Counted from the first letter of the stretch, positions 1-6,500 are shown. The stretch: DNA of 7,312 bases from Deltaproteobacteria bacterium (GCA_030605675.1 JAUWHV010000142.1:1-7312); one strand, 5' to 3'. Notes: generated by a model from the sequence alone, not told the origin. Numbers and translations are program-made.

Positions 1-310
1 CCGCAAGGGCCAGTTCTCCAATCACAGGGATATTGGACCTGCGTGCTGCCTCAAGGGCAGGAATGTCAGGTGGAACACCAGGGCTGACCACTACCAGGTC
101 GGATGAAAGACAGGTCTCTACCTTATGTTTTTTTGTCTCCATTCCGACTCCATTTTTGTCACACCAGCCTGCCAGGCCCTTAGGCCACTTATTCAGGGGA
201 TTTAAGTCACTGCATATGACTTGTGCCCCTTGAGAGACGATCCATCCGGCAACTGCCCGGCCGGATACCCCCATGCCCAGTATTGTTACTTTTTTGTCCT
301 TCAGTTCCAC
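1..310 (-). CDS. murD: UDP-N-acetylmuramoyl-L-alanine--D-glutamate ligase, N-terminal part (runs off window)
   Basis: MurD adds D-glutamate to UDP-MurNAc-L-alanine in the cytoplasm, using ATP. Only the first 103 codons are present; the gene leaves the window at its left edge. The translation begins MELKDKKVTILGMGVSG, the glycine-rich Rossmann-like nucleotide-sugar binding start of MurD. Residues about 75-103 carry VVSPGVPPDIPALEAA and then PVIGEL, the block that precedes the ATP-binding domain in this family. The start is read as GTG at 308-310, because this puts the glycine-rich strand at the usual distance from the N-terminus and a GGTGAT ribosome binding site lies just upstream. It follows mraY after a 136-base spacer made largely of repeats, the usual mraY-murD order. 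The central and C-terminal domains cannot be judged. Confidence 0.93.
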   Translation of the reverse strand, partial: MELKDKKVTILGMGVSGRAVAGWIVSQGAQVICSDLNPLNKWPKGLAGWCDKNGVGMETKKHKVETCLSSDLVVVSPGVPPDIPALEAARRSNIPVIGELALA

Positions 311-319
311 TCAATCACC
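311..319 (-). promoter_or_regulatory. murD ribosome binding site supplied by an octamer repeat
   Basis: On the minus strand GGTGAT (314-319) is followed by TGA and then the GTG start. GGTGAT pairs with the 5' part of the anti-Shine-Dalgarno sequence of 16S rRNA. Aligned to AGGAGGTGAT, it leaves about 7 bases between the GG and the start codon, a normal spacing. The same bases belong to the AATCACCA octamer family (unit 313-320), so the repeat seems to serve as the binding site. Inferred from sequence only. Confidence 0.5.
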
Positions 320-446
320 AAATCAGTAATTCATTAGCCACAGACCCACACAGACACACACGGACAAATACAGGCACTTCAATCACCAAATCACTAAATC
401 ACCAAATCTCTCGATCCCTCAATTTCTCAATCCCTCAATCCCTTCC
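311..446. repeat. Repeat-filled mraY-murD spacer with octamer arrays
   Basis: Nearly the whole 136-base gap between mraY and murD is low-complexity sequence. Eight 8-bp units run in constant phase from 381 to 444. The first three are AATCACCA-like and the last five drift into an AATCCCTC type, so two octamer families are joined without a phase break. Two more AATCACCA-type units lie at 313-328. Between them, 338-376 is a CA-rich stretch (ACAGACCC, ACACAGAC and similar). No promoter or terminator is visible. A plus-strand reading frame through here is simply translated repeat and is not called as a gene. Confidence 0.85.
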
Positions 447-1526
447 CTATCTCAGCTTGAGCGTGCTGATTGCTACCAGCCCCAGCAATATAGAAATTAT
501 CCAGAATCTCACAATGACCTTTGGCTCTTTCCATCCCTTAAGCTCAAAGTGATGATGGATGGGAGCCATACGGAAGATCCTCTTGCCTCCTGTTGTTTTG
601 AAGTAAAAGACCTGAAGAATTACGGATAATGCCTCAACTACGAAGATTCCACCTACAATTACAAGCAGCATTTCCTGCTTTGAGAGAACGGCTACTGCCC
701 CCAGGGCACCGCCGGCAGCAAGGGAGCCCACATCTCCCATAAAAATCTCTGCAGGATAGGTGTTATACCAGAGGAAACCCAAACCGGCCCCTACCATTGC
801 GCCACAAAACACTGCAAGCTCTCCTGCGCCGGGAACCGAAGGAATCTGGAGGTACTGGGCAAGAGTCGAGTGGCCGGCCAGGTATGTAAACAGGGCGTAG
901 ACTGCTGCAGCTATTATGAAAGGGCCGGTAGCAAGTCCGTCCAGACCGTCGGTCAGATTAACGGCATTGGAGGTCCCAACGACCACAAACAGGGCGAAAA
1001 GACCGTACATAATTCCAAGATCAGGCTGAAAGTTCTTAAAAAACGGGATACTAAGATGGGTATCCCACTCACCATGTGCGGCAATTATCCACGCGGCTAA
1101 AAGTACAAAGACTGTCTGCCAGACGAGCTTCCATCTGCCGGACAGGCCGGTGCTGTTCTGTTTTCTGATCTTCAGCAGGTCGTCTGCAAGGCCTATTGTG
1201 CCGTAACCGACAAGAATTAAAATGCTTATCCATACGTAAAGATTCCTGAGGTCGGCCCACAGTAGTGTGGCGATCAGGATGGATCCAATGATCAATATGC
1301 CCCCCATGCTTGGTGTTCCGGCTTTTGCATGATGATTTGCCGGCCCGTCGTCCCTGATGATCTGGCCCATCTGCATTGCACACATGCGTCTTATAAACCA
1401 AGGCCCGAGAAACAATATTATTGAGAGGGCAGTAACAGCTGCATATATTGTTCTGAATGTGATATAGCGAAAAACATTAAATACAGGCCACATGTCGTGG
1501 AGGGGATATAGCAGATGAAAGAGCAT
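447..1526 (-). CDS. mraY: Phospho-N-acetylmuramoyl-pentapeptide-transferase (lipid I synthase)
   Basis: MraY is the polytopic inner-membrane enzyme that transfers phospho-MurNAc-pentapeptide from UDP to undecaprenyl phosphate, making lipid I. From the ATG at 1524-1526 the protein has 359 residues, close to the 360 of the E. coli enzyme. Catalytic landmarks fall at matching positions: the Asp pair of GLADDLLK at 115-116, NLTDGLDG at 190-197, FMGDVGS with Asp265, and PIHHHFE with three histidines at 324-326. Hydrophobic segments alternate along the whole length, as expected for about ten membrane helices. A longer reading from an ATG at 1562 would add 12 residues inside murEF; it is rejected because the shorter form matches the family N-terminus (MLFHLLYPL, then FNVFRYITFR) and has a good ribosome binding site. 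The gene starts 4 bases after murEF stops, so the two are probably translationally coupled. No odd residues were seen. Confidence 0.97.
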   Translation of the reverse strand: MLFHLLYPLHDMWPVFNVFRYITFRTIYAAVTALSIILFLGPWFIRRMCAMQMGQIIRDDGPANHHAKAGTPSMGGILIIGSILIATLLWADLRNLYVWISILILVGYGTIGLADDLLKIRKQNSTGLSGRWKLVWQTVFVLLAAWIIAAHGEWDTHLSIPFFKNFQPDLGIMYGLFALFVVVGTSNAVNLTDGLDGLATGPFIIAAAVYALFTYLAGHSTLAQYLQIPSVPGAGELAVFCGAMVGAGLGFLWYNTYPAEIFMGDVGSLAAGGALGAVAVLSKQEMLLVIVGGIFVVEALSVILQVFYFKTTGGKRIFRMAPIHHHFELKGWKEPKVIVRFWIISILLGLVAISTLKLR

Positions 1527-1530
1527 AGGC

Positions 1531-4500
1531 CTATCCCTCTCCCAGATGCTTGATAAGGGCATCTACTGCTTTCTCAAGGCCTATGGCCCGCGATCCCTTT
1601 ACAAGTGTGGTTGCCGGAGAAGGCATGCAGTCAAGGGCGGCTGATTCTATCCAGGAAAGCAAATTCTCCGTGTTGGGGAAGATACGAATAGCCTTTTGCG
1701 AAATACCGGCCTTTTGGGCGGTTTTGGAAACAGCATCCGCGAATTGGCCTACGAAGATCAGAAGATCAACCCCCGTATTTGCTGCAAGTCGTCCAAGATC
1801 CTGATGGAAGTCGTAGGCCGCATCTCCGAGTTCCAGCATATCTCCCAGGATTGCTATCTTTTTTTCGCCTTTGCTCCAAAGATCAAGAGTCTCAAGAGCC
1901 GCTCTCATTGAGGCCGGGTTTGCATTATAAGAATCGTCTATCAGCCTCGATTCAGGTCCAAGATTTTTCAGAAAAAGGCGGCCAGGAACCGGTTTTACTT
2001 CCTCCAACCCTTGCTTGATCCGGGCCGGTGTCAGCCCTACTGCATGGCCTGTAGCTGCGGCTGCAACGGCATTTTGCACGTTCGCCCTTCCTATAAGTGG
2101 AAGATCAACAGAGAGCCTGCTTCCGGCAATATCCAGATCCAGCAGAGTGCCATGCTCGCCCGGGGTCCAGGACAGGCAGGTGATTTGGTGATTTGGTGAT
2201 TTGGTGATTTGGTGATTTGAAGATGCCGGGGCCTTTTGTTCCATGGAATAGCCCACTACCTGACACGTTAGATCTTTGGCCCCTTCCATCACCAGGGGGT
2301 CGTCAAGGTTCACCACTGCCACACCTGTTTGGGGAAGGGCTCTCCAGAGTTCCCATTTTTCCCCGGCTACTTGCTTTATGTCCCCCAGGCCGACAAGGTG
2401 GGCAGGCTGTATGGTAGTAATAAGGCCCACTTGTGGCTTGGCAATTTCACACAGCCGGTGTATTTCTCCCGGTTGGTTCGTTCCCATTTCCAGCACTGCC
2501 CAGGAATCATCGGATTTGGCTGAAAGCAGGCTGAGTGGGAGTCCGATAAGGTTGTTAAAATTCCCAGGGGTTTTAGCCACTTTCCATTTTTTCCCCAGGA
2601 TGGAGAAAATCAGTTCTTTTGTAGTGGTCTTGCCGCAACTGCCCGTAATGCCGACCACCTTGATTCCAAGGTGTTCCTTATACCATGCTGCGAAATCTCC
2701 CAGGGCCTTCAATGAATCCTGGACTTTCAACAGGACTGGACGCCGGCGAAGGTCGAAATTCGTATGTCGAAAGTCAAAGGTCGAACTGACTACTGCACCA
2801 ATGCCCCCCTTTTTTATAGCGTCCAGGACAAAATCATGACCATTGAAACGTTCCCCTGAAAGTGCCCAGAAGATATTCCCTTTTCTTACTGATCTGGAAT
2901 CTGTTGATATGCCATGGATTGCTGTATCCGGGTCACCAGAAAGGACCCTGGCTCCAATAGCCGTTGCCACCTGAAAAGCCTTTAATCGAAACCCTTGCTC
3001 CTCAAGACCCTCTACCTTTGATCTTCTACCTTCTACCTTCCACCTTCCACCTTCTACCTTCAACCTTCCAACTTCAACCTTTGCCCCAAAGGCCTCTTTC
3101 AATATTTCCCTATCATCAAAGGCAAATTGTTCGTTGCCAATTATCTGGTAGGTTTCGTGGCCTTTTCCGGCCACGAGCAGACAGGCACCGGACCGCGCTT
3201 TTTCTGCTGCCCACAAAATAGCGTCTTTTCTGTCCGGAAGTACCTTCACTTCAGCCTTGGTTGCAGAGTGATGGGGAGGAAGGTCTCTGAGGCCGCTTAA
3301 CATCTGATCAAGTATGGCAAGAGGGTCTTCAGTGCGGGGATTGTCCGAGGTCAGCACAACAATATCTGCCAGTGAAGCAGATGCCTGCGCCATGAGAGGA
3401 CGCTTGCCCCTGTCTCTGTCTCCTCCACAGCCGATCACGCAAATCAGAGGTTTGGGCCCCAATCTGATAAGGGTGTTCAGGACACTTTCAAGGGCGTCAG
3501 GTGTGTGGGCATAGTCAACAAGGGCGGTCACTCCCTGGGGAGTATGCACAGGATCGAGTCTTCCCGGGATACGCATTATTGATTCTATGCCGGTCTGAAT
3601 ATGATCGGGATCTATTCCAAGGGCGATTGAAGTCGCTACTGCTGTAAGGATATTGTATAGATTGTGCAAACCTATAAGCTTGGATTTAATAGAAACAGGC
3701 CCTTTGGGCGTGGCAAGCTTACCTGTTATTCCATCAATATTGATTGACTGGAATTCAGGTCTTACCTCGGCCTCAGGACTAAGGCCATAACTGATCTTTT
3801 TCCCTTGTACTATCTCCCATAGGCGCCTTCCATACAAGTCATCAATGTTGATAATTGCCGCATCAGAGGGGTACTCTAAAAACAATTTTACCTTGGCCCG
3901 GAAGTATTGTTCCATGTCTTGATGGTAATCCAGGTGATCGCGGCCCAGATTGGTAAAAACAGACGCTGCGAAACAACATCCTGAGATCCTCTGCTGGTCA
4001 AGGGCGTGGGAAGATACCTCTAAGGCCACCGCCTTTGCCCCTTGTTTCAACATGTCGGCCAGGATCTCCTGCAGTTTTATAGCATCGGGGGTAGTGAGTT
4101 CAGAAGGTACCTCCATGCCACAATGTCTCTGGTTTACAGTCCCGATTACACCAGGATTCAGCCCGGCTTTGCTGAAAATGCCTTCCAGGAGGTATGTGAT
4201 CGTAGTCTTACCATTAGTGCCTGTAATGGCTATAAGGGCCATTTTTTCACTGGGATTTCCATAAAAGGCACTTGCCAGAAGACCGGTTGAAAGCCTGGGG
4301 TCGTCCACTCCTATAACAGGAAGTGCCCCGGGAACGGTCTTGACATAACGATGGACATCTTGGCTTGGCATTAACAGGGCAGAGGCTCCTTTCACCACGG
4401 CATCATTGATAAATTGTCTTCCATCAAATTCCGTGCCGGGAATTGCAACAAATATGTATCCCTGCTTTACCTGTCTGGAGTCTGTGGATATGCCCCTGAT

Positions 4501-4599
4501 TTTTACGTCATCCAGCTCAGGTGATATAGAAACAGCAGGTCTCAGCACTTCTAACATATCCCGCAATGTCCTTTCATACAGTGTATTACCAAACATCAC
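1531..4599 (-). CDS. murE-murF: Bifunctional MurE-MurF ligase fusion (meso-DAP-adding and D-Ala-D-Ala-adding)
   Basis: One 1022-residue frame holds two complete ATP-dependent Mur ligases that add meso-diaminopimelate and then D-Ala-D-Ala to the UDP-MurNAc peptide. MurE spans about 1-505: P-loop GTNGKTT 127-133, TTPD 169-172, EVSSHALDQ 194-202, TNLGRDHLDYH 216-226, the expected carbamylated Lys near 236, GCGGDRDRGKR 390-400, DNPR 419-422 (the meso-DAP signature) and AGKGHETYQ 477-485. MurF spans about 537-1022: STDSR 565-569, P-loop TGSCGKTTTK 652-661, NFNNLIGLPLSLL 680-692, EMGTNQPGEI 704-713, GRANVQNA 837-844, DDSYNANPASM 888-898 and KGSRAIGLEKAV 1001-1012. Residues 507-531 joining the halves are a translated heptamer repeat. 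Two further repeats lie in MurF at 605-617 and 795-807. No ATG exists in frame near the MurF start, so MurF is made only as part of the fusion. The start may be GTG (4599) or the adjacent ATG (4596), which overlaps the ftsI stop as TGATG. MurE-MurF fusions are known elsewhere, for example in Bordetella. Confidence 0.95.
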   Translation of the reverse strand: MMFGNTLYERTLRDMLEVLRPAVSISPELDDVKIRGISTDSRQVKQGYIFVAIPGTEFDGRQFINDAVVKGASALLMPSQDVHRYVKTVPGALPVIGVDDPRLSTGLLASAFYGNPSEKMALIAITGTNGKTTITYLLEGIFSKAGLNPGVIGTVNQRHCGMEVPSELTTPDAIKLQEILADMLKQGAKAVALEVSSHALDQQRISGCCFAASVFTNLGRDHLDYHQDMEQYFRAKVKLFLEYPSDAAIINIDDLYGRRLWEIVQGKKISYGLSPEAEVRPEFQSINIDGITGKLATPKGPVSIKSKLIGLHNLYNILTAVATSIALGIDPDHIQTGIESIMRIPGRLDPVHTPQGVTALVDYAHTPDALESVLNTLIRLGPKPLICVIGCGGDRDRGKRPLMAQASASLADIVVLTSDNPRTEDPLAILDQMLSGLRDLPPHHSATKAEVKVLPDRKDAILWAAEKARSGACLLVAGKGHETYQIIGNEQFAFDDREILKEAFGAKVEVGRLKVEGGRWKVEGRRSKVEGLEEQGFRLKAFQVATAIGARVLSGDPDTAIHGISTDSRSVRKGNIFWALSGERFNGHDFVLDAIKKGGIGAVVSSTFDFRHTNFDLRRRPVLLKVQDSLKALGDFAAWYKEHLGIKVVGITGSCGKTTTKELIFSILGKKWKVAKTPGNFNNLIGLPLSLLSAKSDDSWAVLEMGTNQPGEIHRLCEIAKPQVGLITTIQPAHLVGLGDIKQVAGEKWELWRALPQTGVAVVNLDDPLVMEGAKDLTCQVVGYSMEQKAPASSNHQITKSPNHQITCLSWTPGEHGTLLDLDIAGSRLSVDLPLIGRANVQNAVAAAATGHAVGLTPARIKQGLEEVKPVPGRLFLKNLGPESRLIDDSYNANPASMRAALETLDLWSKGEKKIAILGDMLELGDAAYDFHQDLGRLAANTGVDLLIFVGQFADAVSKTAQKAGISQKAIRIFPNTENLLSWIESAALDCMPSPATTLVKGSRAIGLEKAVDALIKHLGEG
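1535..1543 (-). promoter_or_regulatory. mraY ribosome binding site inside the murEF 3' end
   Basis: The minus strand reads GGGAGAGGG, 8 bases before the mraY ATG. These bases are also the last codons of murEF (Gly-Glu-Gly before TAG). This site decides the mraY start at 1526 rather than 1562. Confidence 0.7.
2179..2218 (-). repeat. Five perfect 8-bp tandem repeats inside the MurF coding region
   Basis: The plus strand is five identical copies of GGTGATTT; the coding strand reads AAATCACC. Translated, it gives NHQITKSPNHQIT (fusion residues 795-807), an 8-residue period because 24 bases make 8 codons. It lies in the MurF central domain between VVGYSMEQKA and TPGEHGTLLDLDIAG, where the family normally has a short variable connection. 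The same octamer family occurs at 313-328 and 381-404 outside genes. The perfect copies suggest recent expansion or ongoing slippage. Confidence 0.95.
2751..2785 (-). repeat. Five-unit heptamer repeat inside the MurF N-terminal domain
   Basis: Five 7-bp units of TTCGACC type are on the coding strand, three close to consensus and two degenerate. They encode STFDFRHTNFDL at about 606-617, between IGAVVS and PVLLKVQDSLKALG, where MurF proteins normally pass almost directly from one strand to the next. The array is translated without a stop. It looks like an older, decayed insertion compared with the octamer array at 2179-2218. Confidence 0.8.
3011..3080 (-). repeat. Ten-unit heptamer array encoding the MurE-MurF linker
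   Basis: The coding strand holds ten consecutive 7-bp units of consensus AGGTNGA. Three units make 21 bases, so the protein has a 7-residue period with consensus KVEGxRx over residues 507-531. It starts just after the conserved MurE C-terminus (FDDREILKEAF) and ends just before the MurF N-terminus (FRLKAFQVATAIGAR), so it is essentially the entire linker. The most common unit, AGGTAGA, would give a TAG stop in one of the three phases. Units 3, 6 and 9, which sit in that phase, all differ from it. Confidence 0.92.
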
Positions 4600-6353
4600 T
4601 TGCAGGTTATACTGCAGACCTTCACACCCTTAAGAGGTATTCCCGATCTTGGTTTCTGTGCGATCACAGTCCCCACACCTTTGAGTTTGGTGGAAATGCC
4701 TATGGATTGCAGAATATCCAAGGCCTGTCTTACGGATTTTCCCTTAAGATTTGGCATCCTGGAGAGTTCTCTCTCGGTCTCTTGGCTTTTTACTGTTAGC
4801 CATTCGCCTTTCAATGGTATCTGTGCCGCCTGTTTTGTTACTATTAGTGCTCGCCCTAAAGTGCCCCGGCGTTCACGAGGGTCAATTTTTACACCGTCGA
4901 GCAAAACAATATAACTTACTTTGGGTGATTTGTCGGGCCAGAATCCCAGGGCAGTGACCTGGGCTGGAAATTGGGTGGATATTTGATCAGACTGTTCATT
5001 CCACCTGATGCTCGCAAGAGAAGGCCCTCCCCTGACTGCGAGGTTTTTCCTCAATTTTAGTATAAGCTCTTCTGTTAACCATGGGATTTTGGCCTGCCTT
5101 TGATTCTTCACAGAAGACTCGGATGTCAAGAACTCTTTAGGGCTTTGTAGGGCCACGTGTGGTGTCACCAATATAGTCCGATTTATCAGGGCGGAGAAGG
5201 CCATGAGAATCTGGATCGGACTGGCTGTGATACCCTGGTGGAAGAAGCAATTCTGTGACCTCGGCAGGGCTGAAGACAGGCTGCCTTGGCCTTCACCCGG
5301 AAGGTCAATACCTGTAGACTGACCAAATCCCAGACCCCAGAGATCTTTTGACAGGCCGTCATAAGAGACAAAATCTTTCAGCTCCTGTTCAGTCCATGGA
5401 CTCCACAGGACCAGACCTTTACCCAAAGTCTCCCATTTCCACTTGTGGGCCATTTTGTCCAAAGACTTGATTTCTGATTTTGAAAGCTCACTTTGTTCAA
5501 ACATCCAGTTTAAGAGAGGCGCAAGGACCATCAAGTCAACATTATCTTGCAGAGAGTAATTTGTAATGTTTGTTGCAGGTAGTTCCCAAAAACGTTCCGG
5601 GTCCCAGGAAGGCTTGCTGGCAAGGGCAAGGATCTCACCGTTTTCAACACTCATTATGACAAGACAGCCTTTATCGGCCTTAAGTCTTTTCATCTGCCTG
5701 CCAAGCTCTTTTTCCGCTGATGCCTGAATATTTTTTTCAAGGGTAAGCGTAAGCTCCTGTCCACCTGCGTGAATTTGTGACACATTAGTGTGGCTTAAAA
5801 GGCTGTCATATGTGTATTCAATTCCCTCAAGGCCCCTGCCGCCGTGATCGACAAACCCCAAAACCGGAGAAGCCAGTGAACCGCAAGGATAGACCCTTTT
5901 ATATTTTTCCAGTATTTCTATTCCCTTAAGCCGCATGTCTTTTAGCTTCAGGCCTTGTTCTGCGGAAATGCCGTCCTTTAGACAGATAACGCCCTGTTTT
6001 TCTGCCAGCAGACCTGTCATGGCCTGAGGATCAAGGCCAAGGATTTTTGATACCCGTGGTGCCCAATCATCAACTTGCGGCAACTTGGAAGGCCTTGCTA
6101 AGACAGAGATTGTCTTTTGGCTTACGGCGAATATCGCTCCTGCCCTGTCAAGAATTATGCCCCTGCACAGGGGGCTTTGCTGGGAATAGTAGTTACGGCT
6201 CCGTTGTTGAGAAAGCCTGGACGAATCAATGTCATCTTCGCTATTGACATTGTTGCTCTGCCAAAAGCAACCAACAAACGATGTGGCAATGATCAAAAGA
6301 CCTACCAGGCCGAAAAGAAACAAAATTCTCTTATCTTTACAAGCAAAACTCAT
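4596..6353 (-). CDS. ftsI: FtsI/PBP3-like class B penicillin-binding protein with PASTA domain, active-site motifs missing
   Basis: By position and architecture this is the septal transpeptidase homologue, but it appears catalytically inactive. Visible in order: cytoplasmic tail and membrane helix about 9-30; dimerisation-domain start CRGIILDRAGAIFAVS at 63-78; LASPVLGFVDHGGRGLEGIEY at 160-180 (family: LLGFVG, GLEG.EY); LTLTLEKNIQASAEKEL at 201-217; GEILALAS at 239-246; GFGQSTGIDLPGE at 342-354; HQGITASPIQIL at 372-383 (family GQG.s.TP.Q); a final strand region VSYIVLLDG at 479-487; and a C-terminal PASTA domain at about 532-585 (MPNLKGKSVRQALDIL, then QKPRSGIPL). The nucleophile motif SxxK would fall at 276-279 but reads VLAP. 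No SxN is present in the shortened stretch before GFGQ, and no KTG is found in 435-480. The frame is intact over 585 residues, so this is not a simple frameshifted pseudogene. It may be a scaffold or regulator of FtsW. The 3' end overlaps murEF. Its own ribosome binding site is weak, next to the inserted element upstream. Confidence 0.85.
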   Translation of the reverse strand: MSFACKDKRILFLFGLVGLLIIATSFVGCFWQSNNVNSEDDIDSSRLSQQRSRNYYSQQSPLCRGIILDRAGAIFAVSQKTISVLARPSKLPQVDDWAPRVSKILGLDPQAMTGLLAEKQGVICLKDGISAEQGLKLKDMRLKGIEILEKYKRVYPCGSLASPVLGFVDHGGRGLEGIEYTYDSLLSHTNVSQIHAGGQELTLTLEKNIQASAEKELGRQMKRLKADKGCLVIMSVENGEILALASKPSWDPERFWELPATNITNYSLQDNVDLMVLAPLLNWMFEQSELSKSEIKSLDKMAHKWKWETLGKGLVLWSPWTEQELKDFVSYDGLSKDLWGLGFGQSTGIDLPGEGQGSLSSALPRSQNCFFHQGITASPIQILMAFSALINRTILVTPHVALQSPKEFLTSESSVKNQRQAKIPWLTEELILKLRKNLAVRGGPSLASIRWNEQSDQISTQFPAQVTALGFWPDKSPKVSYIVLLDGVKIDPRERRGTLGRALIVTKQAAQIPLKGEWLTVKSQETERELSRMPNLKGKSVRQALDILQSIGISTKLKGVGTVIAQKPRSGIPLKGVKVCSITCK

Positions 6354-6376
6354 TCTGATCTCTATCAGTTAAATTG

Positions 6377-6411
6377 AGCTATTAGCTGTTAGCTATTAGC
6401 GTTTAGCTTTG
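6377..6411 (+). repeat. Left heptamer array (AGCTATT family)
   Basis: Five 7-bp units, AGCTATT, AGCTGTT and close variants, in constant phase. It forms the left arm of the inverted pair in the ftsL-ftsI spacer. Both orientations of this unit contain stop codons (TAG or TAA). Confidence 0.85.
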
Positions 6412-6462
6412 AAAAATCCTGGCATTACGTTAATTAGAAATAACACCCAATGGGTTCACCCT

Positions 6463-6500
6463 GTTGAATCCTCAAGGGGGGCAGCGAAGCTGCATTCAGC
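6463..6500. other. Hairpin with GAA/TTC loop in the ftsL-ftsI spacer
   Basis: GCAGC (6481-6485), GAA (6486-6488) and GCTGC (6489-6493) form a short perfect stem with a three-base loop. An outer pairing of GTTGAAT (6463-6469) with ATTCAGC (6494-6500) is possible with one G-T pair and an asymmetric internal loop. No T-run follows on either strand, so a rho-independent terminator is unlikely. The function is unknown. Confidence 0.5.

Noticed and set aside
223..552. A 109-residue plus-strand frame over the mraY-murD spacer
   Set aside because: Its middle is translated octamer repeat (NHQISNS, NHQISRS and similar) and its ends are antisense to murD and mraY, with no supporting features.
1527..1562. 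Longer MraY start giving 371 residues
   Set aside because: The extra 12 residues overlap murEF and have no family match. The ATG at 1526 gives E. coli-like length and numbering and has a good ribosome binding site.
2179..2218. CRISPR-like direct repeats
   Set aside because: The units are only 8 bp and directly adjacent with no spacers, and they are translated in frame.
2276..2839. A 187-residue open frame on the plus strand
   Set aside because: It lies entirely antisense to the MurF half of murEF, has no recognisable domain, and is a shadow of the real gene.
4596..6353. ftsI as a frameshifted or sequencing-damaged pseudogene
   Set aside because: The frame is open over all 585 codons, conserved blocks appear in the same frame before and after the missing motifs, and the overlap with murEF is intact. 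Slow neutral decay cannot be fully excluded without orthologues.
6463..6500. Intrinsic terminator between ftsL and ftsI
   Set aside because: The stem is short and no T-rich run follows on the transcribed strand. Termination inside this operon would also separate ftsI and murEF from a visible promoter.
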